Under the pieces are notes generated by a model that saw nothing but the letters and a program-made list of their open reading frames with translations, was not told the DNA's origin and made no database searches. A DNA stretch of 64,000 bases from Annona cherimola (taxonomy: Eukaryota > Streptophyta > Magnoliopsida > Magnoliales > Annonaceae): the NCBI GenBank assembly GCA_030490835.1, contig CM059971.1:25227817-25291816 (forward strand), in the 5' to 3' direction. Positions 1 through 10,410 of this stretch are shown here, piece by piece. Each line of letters opens with the position of its first letter. Position 1 is the first letter of the stretch. Made by a program: the position numbers and the translations under genes.

Positions 1-855
1 GTGTCATATTGATTTAGATTAGCTAAATTAAGAGAAAATAAAAGTAAAGACTTAGGGCATGTTAGATAGATTAAAGGCGAGGACGAAAGTGTTTTAGTTC
101 AAGATGAAAAGCTTATTTCTATCGTCTATTAAATGGTATATCATTAGAACATTTAGCATTAAATGATAGTTTAAATGTAAGAGACAAAAATATTAGTTAT
201 TTCATCAGACTTCTCTTACTAAATCATAGATTATTTTATATATTATGTAGTATCTTTTGTTTTTTATTAATTAGGTTTTTGACTATTTCGAAGACTTATT
301 AGATTAATTCCTCCCATCCACTAGAGGGTATTATTTACCTGTTTCCATGTGTTTTTTTTAAAATTATTTTGCACTACTAGACAATGCATGGATTTTATGA
401 TAAAAATAATAGTTTTCATGGTTTGAGATATTGGTATTAGGAGGCGTATGCACCTATCTGAAGACTTATACGATATGGGCATATTGTATCAGTATTGGAC
501 TATCTCAAACAAATTTTTTTTAAGGGCTGAAAATATAGATGAAATTTAGAAATTTGGAAAATGCAAGAATATTCAGTTACTTTACATGTTACTTAACTAG
601 ATGATGGTGTACTAGTCATGCCACTATATATTGGAATATCATGTTCAAACTCAAGGACAAACACAAAAACAATATAAATAGATAAAAAAACAAAATAAAA
701 AAATATATCCAAACTTAAGAAAAATATTCATGCACTCAAAGGAAACAAGAATAGAAAAATTAACAACAAAGTCATAGTGTATTGATATTAACTGCTCAAC
801 ATGTAATAAATACTAACATTGGAGTGTTTGTAGTTACGTCATTGCGAGGTAACAA
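1..855. other. AT-rich non-coding stretch
   Basis: No convincing coding region, RNA gene or element ends were recognised. The reading frames are short and saturated with stops. Confidence 0.5.
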
Positions 856-1145
856 CCAGAATTCAGAAAAATCATTTAAAAATATTAAAAAGCTAAAAAA
901 GGTGCAAAATCAATGTCTCTAGTTCAATTTGAGTCCCTTCGTCAAAATTGGTGCTCGATGATATGAAATCAAGTATTTAAACAAAATTTTAAAATTGAAT
1001 TTTTTTTTAGAAGTTTGGAAAAATCATTGAAAAGAATTAAAGAACAATATGAAATAAACAAATTTTGTTTGATTTGAGTCCCACACATGAAATCGGTGCA
1101 TAATGATATGAAATCAAGCATCTAATATAAGAAAGCTAATTATTT
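856..1145. repeat. Two-copy direct repeat, period about 144 bp
   Basis: The stretch ATATGAAATCAAG occurs at about 961 and again at about 1105. In both copies it is preceded by TTTGAGTCCC and by a GAAAAATCATT-type segment. The two units are diverged but colinear. The parent element was not identified. Confidence 0.55.
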
Positions 1146-2145
1146 TTTTATTTCCTAGACTTTCCAAATATCCAACTGCTCAAATTTATGAAATCAAACC
1201 GAAATCTTTAAAAAAATGTATTTAGATCTCTAGCACACTATACAAGTGTCAAATTGGGGTTTGGGAGGCAACTTGTTTTGTTTTAGGAAAAAGGAAAATT
1301 GGGTTGATATAGGACTAGACCAATATAGCCTATACAAGTATATATCATCCAATATAGTCTAAAATTTCTAAGCCCTAGTGTTCTAATCTTGTATCCCATG
1401 TAAGATACAACTTATGTGGCTGCAATACAACAATATGAGCCATATTGGATTAAAATTTTGAAATGATGGTAGTCTCTAGAGCTATCAAGGTTATTACATA
1501 GGAAGAGCAGCTTGGGGATCAAGGGTAAATTGGCAAAATTTTAATTATTTTTGCAGTGTTGTAGTTGTGTAAGAAGAGCGGCTAGTGGTAAAATTGTGAG
1601 TGCCAAATGGTTGAATTGTACCTTTATAGTTTCGCACAACATTGGCAAAAAATGTAGTTTGCATTATTATTTAATGCATCATCATTTAATGCATCATCAA
1701 AAGTGTATCTTTCATCAAAAATATGAGGCCAGATAATATACAATATATTTTATATATACTTAAGTTACAATATTTATTTTTATTTATTTTTACTTTTTCA
1801 TTTTTTCTTCATAAACTTGTTTTCCTAAGTGTATTTAATTCATATACCAAGTTTTTCTATTTTACAATAAAAGGGATTTTGAAGAGGGATTTCCAAATAA
1901 TTTTGGAATAGTTTGAAATATGCATTTGGTTTTATTTGTTCTTGTAAACATTTTATTGTAGATTTGGAGTATGAATTCCAATGTTATCAGAATTGAATCA
2001 GTAAAGCAACTGGTTTGGTTTAAACCAGTTAGTCCGTTTAGTTAAATCGATTTAAACTGTAACATGAGTATAGTATAATTATATTATTATAACTAGTTAC
2101 TAATTTTAATTTTATATAAAAATTAAAATTTATATATCATGTGCT
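1146..2145. other. AT-rich gap without a recognised gene
   Basis: It holds a short tandem of CATCATTTAATG near 1668-1700 and a stretch rich in AACTGGTTT / AAACCAGTT near 2005-2030 that resembles the subterminal repeats of degraded DNA transposons. The two roughly 60-codon frames at 1551-1911 have no recognisable domain and are probably fortuitous. Confidence 0.4.
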
Positions 2146-2414
2146 GGTGTGTTTGGGAAGTGGTAAAATTTTTGATGAAAAGTTTTTGAATTAGTAAAAA
2201 ATGTTTGATATGATAGGGGTAATGATGAGTAAATATAATAAAGTTAAAATAAATAAATTAGTTGTATGAGATGTTGTGTAGAAATGACTTAAAAGTAGGT
2301 TAGTTGTATGGGAAGAAATAACAAAATAATTAAAAAATAGAGTAGTTGTAGAGATTGAAAAATTTCAGTTGAAAAAGTTTTTTTTCTTTTTGTTTTTTGA
2401 TCGTCAAACACCCC
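2146..2414 (+). mobile_element. MITE, family A (GGTGTGTTTGGG type), copy 1
   Basis: This short non-coding element has imperfect terminal inverted repeats, GGTGTGTTTGGGAAGTG on the left and the complement of CAAACACCCC on the right. Its interior is shared with the copies at 5892, 7258, 8091, 9825, 23899 and 28905: an AATGATGAGTAAA-like block and repeated TAGTTGTA units. The length and terminus resemble hAT-type MITEs, but no clean target duplication was found. Confidence 0.65.
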
Positions 2415-3040
2415 TTAATATATATAATTTAAAGTCTAGAACAAATAAATGTAAAATAGATAAATGACGATGAAGAGTCCATGATAATTATGATTATGAA
2501 ATTTAAATAAAGTAGATCAATTGCAATAGAAAACTGAAATATATAACTTATTTTGTAGTCCATTAAGACAAAAGTATAAAAAACAATAACTAAAAATTAA
2601 AAATGTATTATGTATTAGGCTTTTTATTCATGCTATGTAACAGTTAAATTTCAAATTTCATTAGTTACATCTCTATGTACTATGTTTCTATTCTACCTAC
2701 CAAGGTAAGCATTAAATGTATCACCAATAATAAAAGCTCTATTCTCCTATGGTAAGTATTTATTGTCTCACTAGTAATAAAATGTCCATTTCACTTTTCC
2801 TCTATATCTAGAATTGGTAACATCTCCAAATGGTGTTTGTCCAATCGAGTCAAATTGGTTGAACCACTGATACTAGTTGAACCTATGGTTTCATTGGTTA
2901 CGTTGGTTTTTTAAGTTTGGATTGGATCGACCTTAATTGAACTAGTGGAGCAATTGATCATTGGTTGAACTAGTTGAATTGGCTGAGCCGGTTGGATTCG
3001 AATAACGTTGATGGATCCAATGATTTAAATATAGATTAAT
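2415..3040. other. AT-rich gap with GGTTGAAC-rich segment
   Basis: No gene was seen. From 2835 to 3000 the sequence repeats TTGGTTGAACCA / TAGTTGAAC-like words, probably the subterminal repeats of an old DNA transposon whose ends could not be placed. Confidence 0.4.
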
Positions 3041-3907
3041 TGAACTTTAGTACCACTCAAGCTTAGTGATGAACCTTATGGGGTCAATATAAGGAATATT
3101 TTAGGGACTCAATTGAGCAACTCGGGATTCTCATATTAGCATCATTAAAGTGTGGTTCCAATAACTTGTCTTGTAGTTGGTCCTAAGTGAAGAATTGTGA
3201 AGCGCAAATAACCAACATTGGGTAGCCCTCTATGAAGAGCAAACAACTTGGGATTGTCCCATATGAAATGTGACTTTTGATGGCCTTTCTATGAAGTGGA
3301 ACTGACTTATGATGCCACTCCAAGAGAAACTATGGGGATGCGTATGCTTGGAAAACAAAAAAGAAATTGTTGTGTAATCACGATAGGAAGAGAACTAGTG
3401 GGGGTGCCTTCAGTTGTAGTCCTTGAGGAGCTCTTTAAGATGATGGCTGCCTAGATAGCTACCTTGGGATATGTTTTTGAATAAACTTTAGTACCACTCA
3501 AGATTAGCGATGAACCTTATGATGTCGATTTAAGGAATATTTTAAGGACTCAATTGAGCAACTTGAGATTTTCATATTAGCATTATTAGAGTGTGGTTCC
3601 AATAACTCGTCTTGTGGTCAGTCGTAAGTGGAGCATTGTGTAGTGCAAATGATCAACATAGGGTAGCCCTCTATGAAGACCAAACAACTTGGGTTTGTAC
3701 CATATGAAATGTGACTTATGATAGCCCCTCTATGAAGTGGAACTGACTTATGATGCCACTCCAAGAGAAATTATAGGGATGCGTTAGATTGGAAAAGGGA
3801 AAAGAAATGGTTGTGTAATCATGATAGGAAGAGAACTAGTGAGATTGCCTTGAGTTGCAGTCCTTGGGGGAGCTCTTTAAGACTGCCATGGGATATATTT
3901 TTGAATA
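3041..3907. repeat. Tandem direct duplication, unit about 440 bp
   Basis: Two adjacent copies (about 3041-3484 and 3485-3907) share long blocks: ACTTTAGTACCACTCAAG at the start, AGGAATATTTTA, GTGTGGTTCCAATAAC, GGGTAGCCCTCTATGAAG, and TTTTTGAATA at the end. The second copy is slightly shorter through small deletions. There is no open frame across it. It could be a repeated internal part of a retroelement, since a gypsy LTR follows at 4141, or a local duplication. Confidence 0.8.
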
Positions 3908-4140
3908 TTGATTGATGGAATATGATATGATTGCCCTATATAGGTATCAGTCATGTTCAGTACAAGATGAGGTGGTGTATCAGATGATGCTTAAGAACCC
4001 TTTCTTGGGCTTTTTCCTATGTATCGGCTTTGGCTCCTTAGTGAGTGAATCAATTGATAATTTTTAATTTTTAATTTTTTTTGTGCCTTTTCTTCTTTTG
4101 TGTCTCTCTTCTCTTTGTCTTCATCCTTAGAAGGTTTATA

Positions 4141-4417
4141 TGATGAGATTTTCTCAATGATCTCTAATCTATTTCGATGATTGCATTGGATGATGTAATA
4201 TTGGGCCATGTGAAGGGTTGCTAGAATAAGTTGTCTATAAATAGGGAACTGTTTTCATTTGTGAGATGGATTGTTTGTCTTATTCAATCGAGTCATTTTC
4301 TTTCCTAGGATATTGTCACTCATGGAATTTCCTTTTTTGTTATTAAGATATTGTAACTTCTTTTCTTTAGATTCAATAAAAATATGAGCTTTTCTCAATA
4401 GAATCTTGATCTTATCA
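4141..4417 (+). repeat. 5' LTR of the small gypsy element
   Basis: It is homologous along its length to 5480-5736. It contains CTATAAATAGGG at about 4235, a good TATA box shared with the other LTR. A CAATAAAAAT block near 4375-4385 is a possible polyadenylation signal. Confidence 0.85.
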
Positions 4418-5479
4418 CTTAGTATCAAAGCAGTAGATCAACTTTGCTACAATTTATTCAATGGAGAATCAAGAGCTATTTCGAAAGAAACTTCAAATTT
4501 TAGAGTAGCGATTAGAGGAGATGTATACCTAATTTGATGCACATGAAAGGAAATCGGAATTTGATAGATTTGCATTGAAACAATCTTTTGAATGTCATGC
4601 AAAGGAATCAGTGCAAAGGTTTAAGTCTCTAGAGCAATCGGTTCACATTTTATTGTAGCATCAAGGTTATGAATCAACATCGTTATCAGAATCGAACTAT
4701 TTGAATGGAAGGCCAACAATGAAATCATTAAGAGAAGAAGCAGGGAATCAAAGGCCTTTGGATCAAGACCAACACTAAATTTATTTTCTAGGCAAGCAAA
4801 GTTGATTGCCAATCCGTTGTTATCTCCAGGGCCATCACAGGGAAGCATGAAATGGAGAAGCTAGCCGAGGTTGTAGCCATTGCTGGGACCAATGAAATAG
4901 AGAATAAAAAAAAAAAAGCAAATGATGGCGACCGTGGATGATAAGGGATATCAAATTGCGGCATCACTATAAGGCTTGGATAGTGGTGATGGTTTTCTCA
5001 AGTTGGCAACAATGCCAGATTCGTGGATTTTGGTGCATGGATTCACTTCTTTAATATTTGGCCAACCAATATGCATGAATGGGTGTATGGTCGACCAAGC
5101 TGTGGAGCAGTTTGCCTCTTGTTTGGTAGCATGGATTGAATGGGATCCAAGTGGGCTTTTTTTTTTTTTTTTTTTTTGATTAAAGATCCAAGTGAGTTGG
5201 GTGGGTTGGAGAAAAATATACCCTTTTCTCAGATTACCTGGGGTCCACGTAGATTTGTTAATGCCATGGTCGTCTATGGGGGTCTCGCTCTTTTCGTTGG
5301 TTCTAAGTGCGTTAGTGCTGATTCCTATGTGGTAGTTTTTCTTCCACTGTTACTTGCTAGATGCAAGGAAGGCTGAATCAGTTGAGACGTTTTAGAGGAT
5401 TGACATCCATGCTAGTTCCATTGGTTTTCCCCTAGTTTTAGTATTGAGCAAGAAGCTTTGTCTCGAGGGGGTTGGGGAA

Positions 5480-5736
5480 TGATGAGATTGTCTCAATGAT
5501 CTCTACATCTATTCCTGCGATCACAATGGACAGAGTATATTGGGCCACGTAAAGGGTTGTAGGAAAAAGTTGCCTATAAATAGGGAACTGTTTTCATTTG
5601 TGAGGGGGATGGTTTGTCTTGTTCCACAAACTCTTCTTTTTCTTAGGACATTATGGCTCTTGCAATTTCCTTTTCTGCTATTAGGATATTGTAATTTTTT
5701 ATTTGAATTTCTCTCAATAGGATCCCAATCCTATCA
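5480..5736 (+). repeat. 3' LTR of the small gypsy element
   Basis: It is the second copy of the LTR, with a TATA box CTATAAATAGGG at about 5574. It is diverged from the first LTR by many substitutions and a few short deletions, so the insertion is old. Confidence 0.85.
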
Positions 5737-5891
5737 TTATTTCTTTCTTTCAAAGTTTTGTCCTTGTCATAAATTTGAAGCTTCTCACTTTACATTAATT
5801 CGAAAATTTAGCAATTCTATTCTATTTAATCTTTCTTTTCTTTAAAGTTGTTAACATCTATCTAGGAGAGGGGGACTGAAATTGCAACTTT

Positions 5892-6177
5892 GTGTGTGTT
5901 TGGCAATTAGAGTAAAATGTCAACTAAAGTTTTTCAATTTAAAACTTTTCACTCTCTATAGCTACCATATTTTAAAATTATTTTTTCACATCTTTCTATA
6001 CAACAAACCTATTTTCTAATAATTTCTATATAACTATTCATACAACTAACCTGTCTATTTTTACTTTATTTTCTTTATATCATTGCCTCTGTCATATTAC
6101 ATCGTTTTCTATAAATTTGACAATTTTTATACCAAAAACTTTTTATCCAAATGTTTTATCACTTCCCAAACATACCT
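5892..6177 (-). mobile_element. MITE, family A, copy 2 (inverted)
   Basis: It starts GTGTGTGTTTGGCAAT and ends CTTCCCAAACATACCTC. The interior is the reverse complement of the family A body (AACTTTTCACTCTCTATAGC..., CTTTATTTTC...). It lies in the region preceding the visible SUVH4 exon. Confidence 0.65.
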
Positions 6178-6227
6178 CTTATTAACATATAGCGAGAAGA
6201 GAAATGTTAGCAAAACATCTTAGTCAT

Positions 6228-6310
6228 CTCATGCCATTTTCTATCTAAATAAAATATGTTGCATGAATCTTGTTCTGACATTCTTATCTCTTGAGATAAT
6301 ATTGATTAAG
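6228..6310 (-). mobile_element. Short 3' remnant of an RTE-type LINE
   Basis: The segment ATGCCATTTTCTATCT and the following roughly 60 bp align by eye with the 3' end of the LINE at 8291-9713 (ATGCCATTTTCTACCT, then the GCATGGATTCC region). This suggests a severely 5'-truncated copy on the minus strand. The match is short. Confidence 0.4.
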
Positions 6311-6779
6311 TTTGAATTGTTGAATGGAGAGACTAGCAAAACCTAAGGTTGTTGTTGATGACATGTAACTGGAGTAGCCATGCTAAGCTTTCCTTGCAAG
6401 CTGTACATTTTATATGAAGTAGGTGAAATCTTATGTCAAGGATTTCATTTCTTATTCTCATGCTTATAGCAAGATTTTTGGGCTTATGTTTGATTATTGG
6501 TTTGCAAGGTATATTTAGGGCCCTCTTGGCCTCCTAATACCATTACCATAATGCTGCAAGTTTATAAATAAGCTTAAATTGGAGCTTTTTAGATCTGTGC
6601 ATTTTGCAGCCTTTTCTCACTTCTTACAGCAAAGCAAAAGTTTCATGAGTTGGAAACTTGAACAAGCATTTCATAAAAACTACAACACCCTATGCTTTTA
6701 TTTCAAAAATGTGAGGCTAACCAAGCCCTTAGTCTTGTGTGGAGTAATTTTATTAAGTTTTAGTTGTGTTATACTGCAG

Positions 6780-7016
6780 AGTCGTTTGGGGGAGATATCA
6801 TCATACACAAAGGCTCATCTCGCTAGGAACAATGACAATAAAGCGGAAAGCGGTCCGGAGTTTTGTATCGATGCTGGCACTATTGGTAGTGTTTCAAGAT
6901 TTATTAACCATAGTTGCCAACCAAACCTCTTTGTCCAATGTGTGTTGAGCTCCCATCATGATATTAAACTTGCTCGAATAATGTTATTTGCTGCTGATAA
7001 TATTCCTCCACTGCAG
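6780..7016 (+). CDS. SUVH4: SUVH4/KRYPTONITE-like H3K9 methyltransferase, penultimate exon (partial gene)
   Basis: This 79-codon open exon encodes the C-terminal half of a SET domain. It contains EFCIDAG, the AdoMet/knot motif NHSCQPN (residues 43-49 of the exon) and FVQCVLSSHHDIKLARIMLFAADNI, which is SUVH4-specific rather than general SET. It is bounded by an acceptor (ATACTGCAG ending at 6779) and a donor (CTGCAG|GTAA at 7016/7017). The joint is phase 0 and reads ...PPLQ|ELTYDY... into the exon at 14076, as in the family. In known plants SUVH4 writes H3K9 dimethylation at sites of CHG methylation. The pre-SET, SRA and first SET exons were not found in 1-6579, so they must lie upstream of the window or be lost. 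The reading frame is intact here. Confidence 0.88.
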
Positions 7017-7257
7017 GTAATTTTTGCGCTAACATTTTTCCATATTTGTTCTGTTGAAGTATGCTAGCTTGTGTTGTTCCTATTTGAGTTTCATGTTGTT
7101 TTTGTTTATGAATTTTTGTTTGGGTTATTTCATGCATCATCATCCTAGTACCATGTGCACATTTAGGGAAATTTTGCTATAGTTATTTGGCAAAATGCCA
7201 TCAATTCTAGGAGCATGGAACAAGTAAAAAATTTTACCGCATATGTGATGCATTATA

Positions 7258-7538
7258 GGGTGTGTTTGGGAATTGATAAAATTTTTGGTGAAAAATTTTG
7301 GAGAGTAAAAGTTGTCAAATAATGTGATATCATAGAGATAATGATGAGGAGTAAAGAGGATAAAGTTAAAATAGATAGGTTAATTATATAGGTAATTGTG
7401 TATAAATGATTGAAAAATAGGGTAGTTGTATACGAAAATGTGATAAAATGATTAAAAAATATAATAGTTATGGAGAGTGAAAAGTTTTAGATTGAAAAAT
7501 TTTAATTTCACATTTTATACCCATTGTCAAACACACCC
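7258..7538 (+). mobile_element. MITE, family A, copy 3 (intronic)
   Basis: It begins GGGTGTGTTTGGGAATTG and ends with the complement, TGTCAAACACACCC. The interior has GATAATGATGAGGAGTAAA and TATAGGTAATTGTG units typical of the family. This is the best-preserved terminus pair among the copies. Confidence 0.75.
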
Positions 7539-8090
7539 ATGATGTTAAAATTGGGAAAATCTATAGTGTGAAGTGAGAATGATACATTTTAAAGTTGTAT
7601 GGTTGAGTAATGGTTATTATTGAAGGGGACTACTTGAAATGGCTTGAAAAATAAAGAAGTAAATGACTTGAAAATAAAGAATTAAACAGAATTGAAAAAA
7701 AAAATTTGAAAGGTGAATGATAGAAGGAAGAAACCATAAGAATTACTCCTAGATTTGGATCTAATTGCTTCGATGTTGGAATCACTAAAAACCATGAAAT
7801 GTAACATCCCATCAAACCATTCATAATTCATTTTTTCATAGAACAGAATCTAGGGGAACAGAAACTCTATTGATTTAGAGACTCGTAATTACTGTAAGTG
7901 TCGTAAAATTTACATTTCTTGTGGGCTATATTTATGTGTAACAAAGTCTTTTGGGCTTGTTTGAAAGTTCTCCAATGAATTATCAAGCAGGTCTACTTTC
8001 AGAATGATTGGGCATCTCTCAATGTTCAGAAGGTGAATCACAAAAAGTGATGAGGAAATAAAACCAAACAAAGCAATAGTTCTTGAAATA
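7539..8090. other. Intronic AT-rich filler
   Basis: No element ends or exons were recognised. The frame at 7630-7824 (minus) is low-complexity and not supported. Confidence 0.4.
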
Positions 8091-8270
8091 GGGTGTGTTT
8101 GGGAAGTGAAAAAATTTTTAGATGAAAAATTTGGTGTAAAAGCTTTTGAATTAGGAGAAAATGATATAATATAATAGGGACAATGATGAGGAGTAATGAC
8201 AATAAAGTTAAAATAGGTAGACTAGTTGTATGAGTAGTTGTAGGAAAATGATTAAAAGACAGAGTAGTTA

Positions 8271-8290
8271 TATAGGAAAATACGAAAAAT
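8271..8290. repeat. LINE target-site duplication, left copy
   Basis: The 20-bp sequence beginning TATAGGAAAATACG is repeated without mismatch at 9714-9733, on either side of the LINE. Confidence 0.85.
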
Positions 8291-9713
8291 CATCATGATC
8301 ATCATGATCATCATATGCCATTTTCTACCTAGGTGGGATTGGCTGCATGGATTCCGTTACGCCATTCTTGGCGATTTAAGACTAAATTTTTTGTAATTTG
8401 TAATATTTTAAAATCTTGTTTAATTACTTCCATCCATGTTTTTTTGGGTCTTCCTTTCATTCTCCTACCACCCTCTACTTGGATAAACTCTGTTTTCTTA
8501 ACTGGTGCTATTTCAGGCCTCCTTTTAACATGACCAAACTATCTTAATCTATTTTCTCTCATTTTATCACAAATTGATCTCACTTTTAAGTTTTCTCGAA
8601 TTATTTCATTCCTAATTTTATCTTTTCTTGTTTTACCACTCATCCACCTTAACATTCTTATTTCCGCTACGCTCATTTTTTGTATATGTTGTTCTTTAAC
8701 TGCCCAACATTCTGCCCCATAAAGCATAGCAGGTCTAATCTCAGTTTTATAAAATTTTCCTTTTAATTTGATTGGAACTCAGCGGTCACATAAAATTCCT
8801 AAAGCACTTCTCCATTTCCTCTATCCTGCTTGAATTCTATATATTATATCTTTCTCAATTTCCCTGTTCTCTTGAACTATTGATCCTAAGTACCTAAAAT
8901 GATTAGTTCTTGTTACTACTTGATCTAAAATCTTAATTCGTTTCTCATCCGGGGTCTCACTATTATTAAAATTGCATTTCATATATTTAGTTTTAGTGTG
9001 ACTAATTCTAAATCCATTTGATTCTAAAGCATCTATCCACCTATTCAATTTTAAATTTAGTCCTTCTTTAGTTTCATCTATTAGAACAATGTCATCTGCA
9101 AATAACATATACTAAGGTACTTCTTCTTGGAGATGTCTAGTAATTTCATCTATTACTAAGGTAAAAAGGTAAGGACTCAAGGCTGAGCCTTGATGTAGAT
9201 CTATTTTAACTGGGAAGACATTAGTATCTCCACTAATGGTCCTCACATTCGTAACAGCTCCCTCATATATATCTTTAAGAATATCAATGTATCTGTTATT
9301 AATTCATTTTTTCCTCATCACTTGCCATATTAACTTTCTTGGTACTCGATCATAAGTTTTTTCTAAATCAATAAAAATCATGTATAAGTTTTTTTTCTTC
9401 TCCCTATACTTTTTAAATAGTTGTCTCAGTAAGAAAATAGCTTCAGTAATTGATCTTCCTGGTATAAAACCAAATTGATTTTCCGATACATTAGTTTCCC
9501 TTCTTAGTCTATGTTCAATAACTCTTTCCCATAATTTCATAGTATAACTCATTAATTTTATTCCACGATAATTTGTACAATTTTGAATATCTCCCTTATT
9601 TTTATAGATTGGAACTATAATGTTTTTCCTCCATTCACTTGGCATTAACTTTGTTTTTATAATCTTATTAAAAAAATTTGTTAACCATGTTGCACCTACA
9701 TCTCCCATGCACT
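8291..9713 (-). mobile_element. RTE-type LINE, 5'-truncated, reverse transcriptase pseudogene
   Basis: Read on the minus strand, one frame runs from 9713 to a natural stop at 8329-8331. It encodes the RT domain and C-terminal region: IVPIYKNKGDIQNCTNYRGI, NQFGFIPGRS, motif A FIDLEKTYDRVPR, motif C YMLFADDIVL, then AMLYGAECWAVK. No frameshift was seen. It is interrupted by in-frame stops only (TGA 9304-9306, TAG about 9109, two near 8765-8825, TAG about 8536-8538). The 3' end is an ATG/ATC-rich tail (CATCATGATCATCATG on the plus strand at 8291), a usual ending for plant RTE elements. The endonuclease part is missing by 5' truncation. A perfect 20-bp target duplication flanks it. Confidence 0.9.
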
Positions 9714-9824
9714 TATAGGAAAATACGAAAAATGATTTAAGAAATAGGGTAGTTATACAGGATAAAACGTTTTAGGTTAAATAGTTTTTGGGTGAAACAA
9801 ATATACTCATAATTTTTATTTTTA

Positions 9825-10101
9825 GGGCGTGCTTGGGAGGTGATAAAAGCTTTTAGATGAAAATTTTTAGTGTAAAAGTTTTTTTGATTTGAAGAGAATG
9901 GTTTGATGTGGTAAGGTAATGATGAGGAGTAAAAAGAATAAAGTTATAACAGATAAGTTCGTTATATGCGTAGTTGTGTAAAAATGATTAGAAAGTAGAA
10001 TAGTTGTATATTAAGGTGTGAAAAAATAATTAAAAAATAGCATAGTTATGGAGAATGAAAAGTTTTAATTTGACATTGTTTTCTCATTGCCAAATGCACC
10101 C
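9825..10101 (+). mobile_element. MITE, family A, copy 5 (intronic)
   Basis: It starts GGGCGTGCTTGGGAGGTG and ends GCCAAATGCACCC, with the family interior GGTAATGATGAGGAGTAAA. Confidence 0.65.
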
Positions 10102-10410
10102 TTAATATGAACGAGTTGGGTTGTTGGTTCTACTAAAAAATTTGGGTATAAAAGGAAATCTAATGTTTCATGGGCTAATATGACATGTATTTACTATAAA
10201 ATCTTACTTTTCTCATCAATAATTGCATTTCCAATTAGTACATCCTATAATTGGCTATAGAAATTTTTGTTAGATCTTTTTCATGGTTTTTGAAATGATT
10301 GCACAACTTGATAATGTAACGGTGTTCCTTTTGATGCGCTATAATGGAGCCCAATAACACCAAGAAATGAGCAACTATTGCGAAGTCATCTCTCTAGAAG
10401 TGACTACGAC

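Larger units (their letters stand above)
4141..5736 (+). mobile_element. Small deletion-derived Ty3/gypsy (chromovirus-like) element
   Basis: Two similar LTRs (4141-4417 and 5480-5736) bracket a roughly 1.06-kb interior. The LTRs begin TGATGAGATT and end in ATCA. The 5-bp flanks are TTATA and TTATT, a near-perfect target duplication. A tRNA-Met-type primer site (AGTATCAAAGC) follows the first LTR and a polypurine tract (GAGGGGGTTGGGGAA) precedes the second. The interior keeps a gag-like start (ATG at 4461, then MENQELFRKKLQ...) and, just before the polypurine tract, a stretch resembling the C-terminal chromodomain end of pol. Protease, RT, RNase H and most of integrase are missing, so it is an internal-deletion derivative. 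It also carries a T homopolymer of about 20 bp near 5157-5177. Confidence 0.85.
8091..9810 (+). mobile_element. MITE, family A, copy 4, split by a LINE
   Basis: The left part is 8091-8290 (GGGTGTGTTTGGGAAGTG...). It resumes at 9734 (ATTTAAGAAATAGGGTAGTT...) and fades near 9810. The break is exactly the LINE plus its target duplication, so the MITE is older than the LINE. The right terminus is degenerate. Confidence 0.7.

Noticed and set aside
6579..6779. Upstream extension of the SUVH4 exon to an ATG at 6579
   Set aside because: The added residues match nothing in SET proteins, and a good splice acceptor at 6779 explains the start of similarity.
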